Of a stretch of 64,000 bases of DNA, positions 38,018 to 44,927 are shown in pieces. How positions within the stretch are numbered: the first letter of the stretch is position 1; each line of letters begins with the position of its first letter. The stretch lies in the NCBI GenBank assembly GCA_040385525.1, contig JAZKHE010000002.1:558001-622000 (forward strand). Reading direction: 5' to 3'. Made by a program: the position numbers and the translations under genes. The notes beneath the pieces are model-generated. The model searched no databases and had not been told where the DNA came from. It worked only from the letters and a program-made list of their open reading frames with translations. The DNA is from JAZKHE01 sp040385525 (GTDB lineage: Bacteria > Bacteroidota > Bacteroidia > UBA4408).

Positions 38018-38722
38018 TTATTGATGCAAGCCAATTTGAAATCCTGCTGTTAATCTTGGAAGTTCTGCAAAATTAAATTTCGATTTAAATTGGTTGGATA
38101 ATCTGTAATTAGCAAACAAAACAGTTTGGTTGATACCTGCTCTAAAACTAATTCCGTAGTTGTATGGATTGTAAAAATTTAAACTTTTACGCACTACTTT
38201 TATTTGATCAAAATTGGGTGTACTAATTCTATCTGTAGTGATTAAAGCATTGTTAATTGGCACTTCTGCATAAGCGCCTAAATCTATAAATTTTCCAATT
38301 TTATTGCCACGTTTTCCAAAATTAAAGCGGTTGTAAATAATAGCGCCCACATTTTTTTCGCTATATCTTTCTTTTCTGTGATTTAAACCAGTAGCAAACT
38401 TTTTATCGTTAGTTTGCGCTATGTTAGTATTGCGAAAAGAATAAAATAAATCTGCACCAAACGAATAAAAATTGTTCACTTTAATTTTGTGTCTTAAACC
38501 AAAAATAAAGTCGTTTGATTTTCCGTAGTTAATTGTTAAGCTATCGCCATCAACACCACTTGCTGCAAAACCAAAACCCATGTATAAATGAGAAAATTTT
38601 TTCATGTTTGGTCCTTTTTTACTGTAAACGGTGTCTTTTTCCATTTTCACATCCATCATTACTTCTTGAGCGTAAACAGAAAAGTTTGCAATAAAAAATA
38701 AAATAAGCAGGTAAAATCGCAT
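38018..38722 (-). CDS. Outer-membrane-like protein of unknown function
   Basis: 234 aa with a signal peptide ending FSVYAQ. The mature protein is made of alternating short strands with aromatic ends (HLYMGFGFAAS, FIFGLRHKIKV, SFGADLFYSF, LTAGFQIGLHQ), consistent with a small beta-barrel whose last strand closes the protein. No domain name can be given. Its start is 1 bp from the stop of the subtilase gene, so the two are cotranscribed. Confidence 0.7.
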   Translation of the reverse strand: MRFYLLILFFIANFSVYAQEVMMDVKMEKDTVYSKKGPNMKKFSHLYMGFGFAASGVDGDSLTINYGKSNDFIFGLRHKIKVNNFYSFGADLFYSFRNTNIAQTNDKKFATGLNHRKERYSEKNVGAIIYNRFNFGKRGNKIGKFIDLGAYAEVPINNALITTDRISTPNFDQIKVVRKSLNFYNPYNYGISFRAGINQTVLFANYRLSNQFKSKFNFAELPRLTAGFQIGLHQ

Positions 38723-38723
38723 G

Positions 38724-40319
38724 CTAAAATTGTTTGGTGTATAAATAATTATTGAAATAAATTACCAGTTTTTGTCCTTTCTCAAAATCAGATGTGTTAA
38801 ATTCAATTGGTTTGGTAGTAGTTACTTTAACTACAGCGTAGCGGTGCAAACTACCATTAGAGTTTTGAATATGATAAAACAACTTGTTGTTATTTTTATT
38901 TAAATTTTCTATATCTTTTTCATCCACAAAAACGGATATTTTAAAATTACTTTCATCAATTTTTATTTGTGGTTTAATTTTTTCAATAGAATCGTTTTCA
39001 AAAAAATAACTTGCTTGCGGCACACCATAGCCATGTGCATAATCAAAATAAGGAAATAAATCGCTGCTTTTTTCAACTAGTTCAAACAATTCCATGGCTT
39101 TTAAGTTTGGTTTTAGTTGTAAAACACAAGCTGCAAAACCACTTACTAGCGGACAACTGAACGATGTTCCCTGAGTTTCGTGTAAACCATTTGGGCCAGC
39201 AGCAATAACATGACCTAATGCCGAAACATTTGGTTTTACTACGCTTCCTTTTATTGGCCCAAAAGAACTAAACGAAGTGTGAATATTTGTTTTTGGATTT
39301 ATACCTCCAACCGATAATACACTATCAACATCGGCAGGAGTTCCAATAATATGCCACTTTTCATCGCCATCGTTACCAGCCGAATTAACTACTAAAATTC
39401 CTTTACGTGCAGCCATTCGAGCTGCTTTAGCAACAAGACTGGTTTGTCCGTTCATGTCTTTTTGAAAATAACGATTGGCAGTATAGCCTAACGAACTGCT
39501 AATAATTTGCGCTCCATTTTTATCGGCCCATTCGGCGGCGGCAAGCCAATTTTCTTCTTCCGAAAAAGGTTCAGTTTTTGCATTTTCTGTTCTTGCTAAT
39601 AAAAATTCGGCTTCGGTAGCCATCCCGATTGTACCTTGTTGCGAAACACCAGCTATGCAACTAAAAGTGTTTGTTCCGTGCGAATTATACGCGTAAACAT
39701 TTTTTTTATTCTTTACAAAATCGTAGCAATCAATAATTTTATTATTGTCGCGAATAGACTTAAAAGCTTCTATTTTATCAACTCCCGGAAAACCTGCATC
39801 AAAAATGGCTATTCTAACTCCTTTGCCAGTTATGTTGTTTTTAGCAAACAATTTCCCTTGCATTCTATCTATTTGCAAATGCAATAAATCTTTATCTTTT
39901 TCGCTTAATGTTTTTTTTGACGGTTCTTCTTTTACAGAACAAATTGCGGGTTCAATACTATTTTCTAATTTTTGTACGGAAGCTACAAAATTAAATTTTT
40001 CAATTTTTTTAATTTGTGTTTCATTGGCAATTACAACTGATGCATTTAACCATCTGCTAGTAACTCTATAATTTGTAACCTCTTTTTTTACAGCAGAACA
40101 AAAGTTTTGGTTTACGGGAATATCGCTATAATCATACACTGCAATTTCATTAATTAAGCGTCTTTCAATAGCTTTTTTATCAAAAAATGTAAATGGATTA
40201 AAATTTGCTGTATCTTTAGTTGTATAATAAACAATATACTTTTGAAGCGAATTTTGTGCGAACGAAAACGTTGCCAAAAAAATAATTGAGCAACTTAAAA
40301 AAAATCGTTTTAAATTCAT
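38724..40319 (-). CDS. Secreted S8 subtilisin-family serine protease
   Basis: 531 aa. Signal peptide ~1-21 (ATFSFAQ), a propeptide-like region to ~155, then the catalytic domain with D174 (IAIFDAGFPG), H214 (NSHGTNTFSCIAG), oxyanion N316 (NSAGND) and S386 (GTSFSCP), so the triad is intact. The C-terminal ~110 residues are strand-rich but lack the type A or type B type IX sorting motif, so it may stay periplasmic. It is the first gene of a pair with the barrel-like protein. The promoter lies in the 48-bp divergent gap shared with the threonine aldolase gene. Confidence 0.92.
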   Translation of the reverse strand: MNLKRFFLSCSIIFLATFSFAQNSLQKYIVYYTTKDTANFNPFTFFDKKAIERRLINEIAVYDYSDIPVNQNFCSAVKKEVTNYRVTSRWLNASVVIANETQIKKIEKFNFVASVQKLENSIEPAICSVKEEPSKKTLSEKDKDLLHLQIDRMQGKLFAKNNITGKGVRIAIFDAGFPGVDKIEAFKSIRDNNKIIDCYDFVKNKKNVYAYNSHGTNTFSCIAGVSQQGTIGMATEAEFLLARTENAKTEPFSEEENWLAAAEWADKNGAQIISSSLGYTANRYFQKDMNGQTSLVAKAARMAARKGILVVNSAGNDGDEKWHIIGTPADVDSVLSVGGINPKTNIHTSFSSFGPIKGSVVKPNVSALGHVIAAGPNGLHETQGTSFSCPLVSGFAACVLQLKPNLKAMELFELVEKSSDLFPYFDYAHGYGVPQASYFFENDSIEKIKPQIKIDESNFKISVFVDEKDIENLNKNNNKLFYHIQNSNGSLHRYAVVKVTTTKPIEFNTSDFEKGQKLVIYFNNYLYTKQF

Positions 40320-40367
40320 AGTCTCGAATTGTTTAATAAATGTAATACATAAAGCATAAATTTCAAA

Positions 40368-41399
40368 ATGATGATAGATTTAAGAAGTGATACCGTTACC
40401 AAACCAACACCCGAAATGCTAAAAGCAATGTTTAACGCCAAGGTGGGTGATGATGTTTTTAAGGAAGACCCAACAATTTTGGAATTAGAACAAAAAACTG
40501 CCGATTTGTTTGGTATGGAAGCTGGTTTGTTTTGTCCGTCGGGCACAATGACTAACCAATTAGCAATTAAAGCGCACACACAACCTGGAGATGAATTGCT
40601 ATGTGATGCAACATCTCATGTTTATAATTACGAAGTAGGCGGAATAAGTTTTCACTCGGGCGTGCAAGCAAAACTATTACCCGGAAAAAATGGAATAATT
40701 ACAACCGAACAAATACATCATGCCATAAATCCCGATTTTGATTGGTTGCCACCTACTAAATTAGTGTGTATAGAAAACACTGCAAATAGGGCAGGAGGAA
40801 CGTATTATACATTGTTGCAAATGCAAGAATTATCGGCAACATGTAGAAAAAGTAAATTAAAATTTCATTTAGATGGCGCTCGAATTTTTAATGCATTGGT
40901 TGAATTAAATATTCAGCCAAAAGAATTAGGTCCGCTTTTCGATTCTATTTCGGTATGTTTATCAAAAGGTTTGGGCGCTCCTGTTGGTTCGGTATTGTTG
41001 GGCAATAAAGATTGGATAAAAACGTGTCGCCGTTACCGTAAGTTGTTTGGTGGCGGAATGCGCCAAGCAGGTTATTTAGCAGCAGCAGGAATTTATGCCT
41101 TAGATAATAATGTAAATCGCTTAAAAGATGATCATCAGCGTGCAACTACTTTAGCTAGTGTTTTAGAAAAATTAAGCTTTGTAGAAAGTATTTTGCCAGT
41201 AAAAACCAACATAGTAATTTTTAATTTAAAGCAAGAAGTAAATCCTGTAACTTTTGTTGATTTGTTAAAGCAAAAAGGAATTATTATTTCAGCATTTGGG
41301 CATCAAGCAGTGCGTTTGGTAACCCATTTAGATTTTACTGATGATATGCTAGCCAATGTAATTATGGCTTTAAAAGATATTGAAGTGGAGATGAAGTAG
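40368..41399 (+). CDS. ltaE: Low-specificity L-threonine aldolase
   Basis: 343 aa. PLP-dependent fold-type I enzyme that splits threonine or allo-threonine into glycine and acetaldehyde. Seen: MIDLRSDTVTKPT opening, stacking H84 in SHVYNYE, D169/R172 pair in HLDGARIFNA, and Schiff-base K200 in VCLSKGLGAPVGS. The second Met (40371) is an equally good start. Divergent from the subtilase operon. Confidence 0.93.
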   Translation: MMIDLRSDTVTKPTPEMLKAMFNAKVGDDVFKEDPTILELEQKTADLFGMEAGLFCPSGTMTNQLAIKAHTQPGDELLCDATSHVYNYEVGGISFHSGVQAKLLPGKNGIITTEQIHHAINPDFDWLPPTKLVCIENTANRAGGTYYTLLQMQELSATCRKSKLKFHLDGARIFNALVELNIQPKELGPLFDSISVCLSKGLGAPVGSVLLGNKDWIKTCRRYRKLFGGGMRQAGYLAAAGIYALDNNVNRLKDDHQRATTLASVLEKLSFVESILPVKTNIVIFNLKQEVNPVTFVDLLKQKGIIISAFGHQAVRLVTHLDFTDDMLANVIMALKDIEVEMK

Positions 41400-41401
41400 A
41401 G

Positions 41402-41929
41402 TTATTTGTTTAAGAAATACTTTTCGAAAAAATTATAATCTTTTGATGACGGGATCTTTGATAAGTATACAATGAGTTCTTTTTTTCCGTAAATAGCAAT
41501 TATTGTTTTTTCAATTTCAAGTAATAGTAATTCTAAATCATGTTGATAATATGGTTTAATATAATCTTGATAATCTGGATCTAAGTGTGCATAATATTTG
41601 TTTCTTGAGTTATTTATTTTTTGAATAAATAACATATTTTCATTTTCAAAAAAAAATTGCTTCAATTTTTCCTTATCTGGGTTATTAAATTCATCTATTG
41701 CTTTTCCAATAAATCCTTTCAATTCTCCGTTTTTTGTAATTTTTACAATTTTATTTATTTCTATGAATAAGTCTTTTTGCAGAAGTGAGAGCCAATGAAA
41801 CAAAATCGGTTCTTCACTTATTTTTTTATTTACCCATGAACCACATTGTGACACATAATTTCTTATTTCAAAGTTTCTTCTAACGTTTGAATATGTTATA
41901 AAGAGACTTTCTTTCGTATCAATTTTCAT
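41402..41929 (-). CDS. HEPN/AbiU2-like protein
   Basis: 175 aa, all-helical and soluble. INNSRNKYYAHLD (around residues 105-117) matches the R-N-K-x-x-A-H-x-D motif of AbiU2-type HEPN proteins, where Rx4-6H is the RNase or nucleotide-transfer site. Related proteins occur in toxin-antitoxin and phage-resistance loci, but no nucleotidyltransferase (MNT) partner or other defence gene is next to it. It lies just outside the integrative element, separated from its left end by the old tRNA terminator. Assignment rests on the motif and helical content only. Confidence 0.5.
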   Translation of the reverse strand: MKIDTKESLFITYSNVRRNFEIRNYVSQCGSWVNKKISEEPILFHWLSLLQKDLFIEINKIVKITKNGELKGFIGKAIDEFNNPDKEKLKQFFFENENMLFIQKINNSRNKYYAHLDPDYQDYIKPYYQHDLELLLLEIEKTIIAIYGKKELIVYLSKIPSSKDYNFFEKYFLNK

Positions 41930-41955
41930 TATATATCGGGTATATTAATAAATAT

Positions 41956-41984
41956 AAAAAAAGCCTCACATTTCTGTAAGGCTT
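41956..41984 (-). terminator. Original terminator of tRNA-Val, stranded at the left end of the element
   Basis: On the minus strand, AAGCCTTACA (from 41975-41984), loop GAAA and TGTGAGGCTT (from 41961-41970), with one G-U pair, are followed by seven T. It lies directly beyond the left attachment site. Once the element is removed in silico it falls 4 nt after the CCA of the tRNA-Val gene, so it is that gene's own terminator, now ~16.5 kb away. Confidence 0.8.
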
Positions 41985-41990
41985 CTGTTG

Positions 41991-41995
41991 GTGGG
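41991..41995 (+). other. attL core
   Basis: Chromosomal TTCTGTTG, then core GTGGG, then element CACTACTGAC. On the minus strand the chromosomal side reads CCCACCAACAG, the CCA end of the interrupted tRNA-Val. Confidence 0.85.
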
Positions 41996-42095
41996 CACTA
42001 CTGACGAAATATCGAAACAATTGTTAGACGATATTGAGGTTTTAGCCAATTTAGAGCCATATTTGAATAGTTATTTAAATTCAATTCAAAATTAA
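41991..42095 (+). pseudogene. Separated 3' end of the serine recombinase gene
   Basis: Read in the frame that enters from the recombinase gene through the core, this is V-G-TTDEISKQLLDD... for 32 residues after the glycine, ending at TAA 42093-42095. In the integrated state it has no start codon. In the excised circle it would be the natural C-terminus of the recombinase (541 aa in total). The tail is hydrophilic and helix-forming, as expected for coding DNA. Confidence 0.75.
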
Positions 42096-42154
42096 AGTGT
42101 TTTTTGGTAAGAACTGCTTTTATGAAAATTCTTTTGATTGATTTAAAAATTTCT

Positions 42155-42378
42155 TTATAAAGGGCAACTATTCTTTTTTTCAATCGCAATTGTGGTAATG
42201 ACTTCGTCCACATTTATAGTCCAATAAAATTCTTTTCCTAAATAATTTACAAGGATTAATAAATCATTATCATTTTTCTATAAACAATCCAATACATATT
42301 ATAATCAGGCTGATTAGAATTCTTTGAACGAAGTGTTACTTCATCCCCAATGTTAAAATCATTAATTGAATATTTCAT
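42155..42378 (-). pseudogene. Frameshifted small gene (~74 aa if restored)
   Basis: From ATG at 42378 the frame reads MKYSINDFNIGDEVTLRS and stops at 42256 after 40 codons. Adding one base to the five-T run at 42273-42277 joins it to a second frame (NDNDLLILVNYLGKEF...) that ends at 42155. The restored product looks like a small 'FxxGDEVxLRS' beta-barrel protein of unknown role. Either a real null mutation or a homopolymer sequencing error. The gap 42379-42563 next to it is AT-rich with nothing else visible. Confidence 0.6.
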
Positions 42379-42563
42379 CTTTTTTAAATTTATTATCCAA
42401 TTTGAGTGAATAATATTATTGTTTTGCTCTTATGTTATATAATAATTTTAAAATATTTTTTGATTAACAAATTCTTCAACAGATAGTCTTCCTTACATCT
42501 TAAAATAGGAATAACTATTATATTAAAAAAATGTGATTTCATAAGATTTTGAATAAACACATA

Positions 42564-42839
42564 TCATTGAGCAGTTTTTGTTTTACATGAGCAATCTATG
42601 CTACAAGATCCATCTGAGTTACAAGTCGATTTCCTTCGCTTTTTTAAATAAGCAAATACAAAAAAAGCAATTGCAGCTATCAATAAAATAAATCCAATTT
42701 TTTCGAGATAAAAAGCTATTGCAGATAACGCACCTATTCCTAATGCTGCTCCAATTATAGGTAATGAACAGCATAAACCACAAAGGGCTATGCTTGTCCA
42801 ACCTAATCTTTTAAACCATGATTTCTTTTTAGTTTCCAT
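42564..42839 (-). CDS. MerF/MerT-like small metal-transport membrane protein
   Basis: 91 aa. Two transmembrane helices (~13-35 and ~41-63) with a cysteine cluster LCGLCCSLP in the first and a Cys-rich cytoplasmic tail CNSDGSCSIDCSCKTK. This layout resembles MerF/MerT mercuric-ion importers, which pass the metal between cysteine pairs, but no mercuric reductase (MerA) is present, so the substrate is uncertain. It lies 15 bp downstream of the Cys-rich lipoprotein gene and shares its MerR-controlled promoter. Confidence 0.65.
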   Translation of the reverse strand: METKKKSWFKRLGWTSIALCGLCCSLPIIGAALGIGALSAIAFYLEKIGFILLIAAIAFFVFAYLKKRRKSTCNSDGSCSIDCSCKTKTAQ

Positions 42840-42854
42840 GACAATAGTTTTAAG

Positions 42855-43073
42855 TTATTTGTTTGTTTTTGTTGAATCCTGTATTGCCGGATTCGTTCCG
42901 CATTTTGCTGTGCAAGATTTTTGTCCGCAACCACTACAGCCTTCTTTTTTGTCTGTGCTTGCTGTAATTTTACACTTGTCTTTACCTTTGCAACATCTTT
43001 CAACTGCTTCGCAGGAAGTCATAGACATTGCAATTATTGCACCTGCCGAAATCATTAACATTAATTGTTTCAT
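42855..43073 (-). CDS. Secreted Cys-rich putative metal-binding lipoprotein
   Basis: The ATG at 43073 gives 72 aa; the longer frame to 43211 would run through the operator and is not used. A signal sequence ends in a lipobox-like SMTSC (C~21). The mature part has CC, CKGKDKC and the motif CSGCGQKSCTAKCGTNP. That last motif recurs almost exactly in the 176-aa protein encoded at 43577-44107. It probably binds a soft metal in the periplasm. First gene after MerR operator 1. Confidence 0.65.
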   Translation of the reverse strand: MKQLMLMISAGAIIAMSMTSCEAVERCCKGKDKCKITASTDKKEGCSGCGQKSCTAKCGTNPAIQDSTKTNK

Positions 43074-43099
43074 TTGAGTTATTTTAAAATTTATATTTG

Positions 43100-43133
43100 T
43101 AAAAGTAAACCGTGGAGTATAGTCCACTGTCAA
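43100..43133 (-). promoter_or_regulatory. MerR-type operator-promoter 1
   Basis: On the minus strand: TTGACA (43133-43128), then the dyad GTGGACTATACTCCAC (43127-43112), then a -7 box TACTTTTA (43107-43100; one mismatch to TAnnTTTG). The spacer between TTG and the -7 box is 23 bp and holds the dyad, as in MerR-activated promoters. It faces the Cys-rich lipoprotein gene. On the plus strand a TATATTTG at 43092-43099 may serve the merR-like gene, which would make the same operator autoregulatory. Confidence 0.8.
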
Positions 43134-43162
43134 GAGAAAACTGAAAATAAATTTCAAAAAAT

Positions 43163-43576
43163 ATGTTAATAGGCGAATTATCCAATAAGAGTGGGCTTTC
43201 CAGAGACACAATTAGATTCTATGAGAAACACGGCTTAATTGCTGTCGGGAAAAAGGAAAGACGATTTAATAATTACAAGGAGTATTCAGATGAAACACTA
43301 AAGCGACTAAATACAATTAAGCTCATTAAGAGTTTTGGTTTTACTCTTAATGAAACTTTAGAATTGTTGGATATGATTGATATTAATACTGCAAGCTGTG
43401 ATAACTTGGAAGATAAAATTGAGCTCAAAGTTAAATTACTTGACGATAAAATTAAGGAACTAATAAATGTTAGAACCTTGCTTTTAAATGGATTGAAGAG
43501 TTGTAAAACGGGTAATTGCAATATTAAATCAACTGACAATAATTGTCAGATAATTACGACTGGCAAGGCTAACTAA
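43163..43576 (+). CDS. MerR-family metal-responsive regulator
   Basis: 137 aa. N-terminal MerR winged helix (IGELSNKSGLSRDTIRFYEKHGLI), dimerisation coiled coil (~80-115) and C-terminal loop. Cysteines C79, C114 and C119 have the spacing of PbrR-like thiolate sensors (C-x34-C-x4-C), with C128 extra; the C79/C114 pair also matches ZntR and MerR. So Pb, Cd, Zn or Hg are all possible inducers. It is transcribed away from the lipoprotein gene, and both identical operators flank it (43112-43127 and 44147-44162). Confidence 0.88.
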   Translation: MLIGELSNKSGLSRDTIRFYEKHGLIAVGKKERRFNNYKEYSDETLKRLNTIKLIKSFGFTLNETLELLDMIDINTASCDNLEDKIELKVKLLDDKIKELINVRTLLLNGLKSCKTGNCNIKSTDNNCQIITTGKAN

Positions 43577-44107
43577 TTATTTAATTAGTTTTACTTCTTT
43601 TAAAGCATTACGCCACTCTTCTTTTATTTCTTTTGAACCATATACTTGAACATGAGTTGCTGAGTTATTTGGATCAAAAACCAAAGCCCATGTCATACCA
43701 CTACAACATTGGCGTTCAACATTAATTATTTCAATTAATTCTTTTGAATATTCGATATCTTCTTTAAAAACTAAATCATAACCTGTTTCTAATTCTTTTA
43801 TTTCTTTAATTCTATCGAAGAAAATTTCTTTTAATTTTTTCATTCTATCCGTCTGTTCATCTTTAGAAAAAGAACAAGATGCTAATAGTTTTGTTGAATC
43901 ATTTGGATTTGTAGAACAGGATTTATCACATGAATTTTTGCCACAACCTCCGCAAGAAGATTCTTCTGCAATACTATCTGTTTTTGTCCCTTCCTTTTGT
44001 TCAGTCTTACAAATTCCATCGTTGCAAGATGTTTTACAATACCCACCTAAAAAAAATGCTCCTACTACAAGTGCTGCAACAGAGCTAATCATTAATACTT
44101 TATTCAT
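43577..44107 (-). CDS. Secreted/anchored Cys-rich protein with C-terminal ERQCC domain
   Basis: 176 aa. An N-terminal hydrophobic helix (~4-22) is followed by Cys pairs (CKTSCNDGIC) and the motif CGGCGKNSCDKSCSTNP, near-identical to the one in the 72-aa lipoprotein. Residues ~80-176 form a separate domain with the ELETGYDLVF and VERQCCSG signatures of small uncharacterised proteins common in mercury/arsenic loci. The function is inferred to be metal binding or detoxification in the periplasm. Its stop abuts the stop of the regulator gene, and it is driven by operator 2. Confidence 0.65.
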   Translation of the reverse strand: MNKVLMISSVAALVVGAFFLGGYCKTSCNDGICKTEQKEGTKTDSIAEESSCGGCGKNSCDKSCSTNPNDSTKLLASCSFSKDEQTDRMKKLKEIFFDRIKEIKELETGYDLVFKEDIEYSKELIEIINVERQCCSGMTWALVFDPNNSATHVQVYGSKEIKEEWRNALKEVKLIK

Positions 44108-44134
44108 TTTATAATTGTTTAGAGTTTATATTGA

Positions 44135-44168
44135 CAAATATATACTGTGGAGTATAGTCCATTGTCAA
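44135..44168 (-). promoter_or_regulatory. MerR-type operator-promoter 2
   Basis: On the minus strand: TTGACA (44168-44163), dyad half-sites ATGGACTATACTCCAC (44162-44147), and a perfect -7 box TATATTTG (44142-44135). The TTG-to--7 spacer is again 23 bp, the same as operator 1. The two dyads differ at one position only. It faces the 176-aa Cys-rich protein gene. Confidence 0.85.
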
Positions 44169-44212
44169 GAGATATTTCAAATAAAAGGATTAAATTGTTG
44201 ATTCTAAGTTCA

Positions 44213-44551
44213 TTAATTTAATTGTCTTGGTGCATAGTAAATAATACAAACGCCAAGCAGAGCAACTAATGCTCCAATTATATCATATTTATCAGGTGAG
44301 TAATTATCAACTTTATTTGCCCAAATTAAAGATAGGACAATAAAAACTCCACCATAAGTGGCATAAACTCTTGCAAAACTTGAGGTTTGTAAAGTTGCTA
44401 CAACTCCATAAAGAGCAAGGATAAACCCACCCAATACTCCGTACCAAACAGGCTTCCCTTCTTTCAACCAAAGCCAAACAAGATAACCGCCTCCGATTTC
44501 GCAGATCCCTGCAAGTAGAAATATTAATATTGATTTAAAAATTGCTATCAT
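44213..44551 (-). CDS. YnfA/UPF0060-family small membrane protein
   Basis: 112 aa, four transmembrane helices, the usual size of the UPF0060 family. Motifs: AGICEIGGGYLVWLWL in helix 1, the ARVYATYGGVFI segment and GALVALLGVCIIYYAPR at the end. Members resemble small multidrug-resistance transporters and occur often in metal and biocide islands. Last gene of the efflux operon, 1 bp after the DUF3703-like gene. Confidence 0.9.
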   Translation of the reverse strand: MIAIFKSILIFLLAGICEIGGGYLVWLWLKEGKPVWYGVLGGFILALYGVVATLQTSSFARVYATYGGVFIVLSLIWANKVDNYSPDKYDIIGALVALLGVCIIYYAPRQLN

Positions 44552-44552
44552 C

Positions 44553-44927
44553 TTATTTAAAACGTTCTAAAATTAATAATAAATCACTAGGTATTTCCAT
44601 TGGTTTTAATGGGGGTACATTTGCTCCACCTGTATTGCCTAAAGGTATTTCACCAACAAATGATTTAATACCGCCAACAAGTAACCGTGGAATTTGTCCG
44701 ATGATTTCTTTAGTGTTTTTTATTCGGAATGCAAATAGCAACATGTGCCAATGCGCCTTTGAATGTTCAATGGGATAAGCCTGACCAAGAATATGCGCTC
44801 GCTCAAGGTGTCGCCAAGAGGTTTGTAATTCTCCTTTATTAAAAGTTTCCTTTGACCTTAACAACTCATCATTTACATGCTTCTTTAAACCTTCCGGAAT
44901 TTTAAAATGTAATTTCATTTTATTCAA
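44553..44927 (-). CDS. DUF3703-family protein
   Basis: 124 aa, soluble and helical. It has WRHLERAHILGQAYPIEHSKAHWHML (given here in parts: RAHILGQ, HSKAHWHML) and the closing GNTGGANVPPLKPMEIP, which identify DUF3703. The conserved histidines suggest metal contact, but the function is unknown. Members are nearly always next to metal-resistance genes. Its start overlaps the P-ATPase stop by 8 bp. Confidence 0.85.
   Translation of the reverse strand: MNKMKLHFKIPEGLKKHVNDELLRSKETFNKGELQTSWRHLERAHILGQAYPIEHSKAHWHMLLFAFRIKNTKEIIGQIPRLLVGGIKSFVGEIPLGNTGGANVPPLKPMEIPSDLLLILERFK

Noticed and set aside
41402..41929. HEPN/AbiU2-like gene considered as cargo of the metal-resistance element
   Set aside because: It lies beyond attL and beyond the stranded tRNA terminator, i.e. 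on the chromosome side.
41998..42213. 71-aa minus-strand ORF at the left end of the element
   Set aside because: It is the opposite strand of the recombinase tail and overlaps the frameshifted 74-aa gene in another frame; no protein-like features.
43074..43211. 46-residue N-terminal extension of the 72-aa Cys-rich lipoprotein
   Set aside because: It would be translated from DNA containing the operator, promoter and the regulator's start; the ATG at 43073 starts a proper signal peptide.
42564..44107. Reading the thiol-rich cluster as a standard mercury-resistance (mer) operon
   Set aside because: No mercuric reductase or MerP; only the regulator type and a MerF-like protein agree, so the metal is left open.
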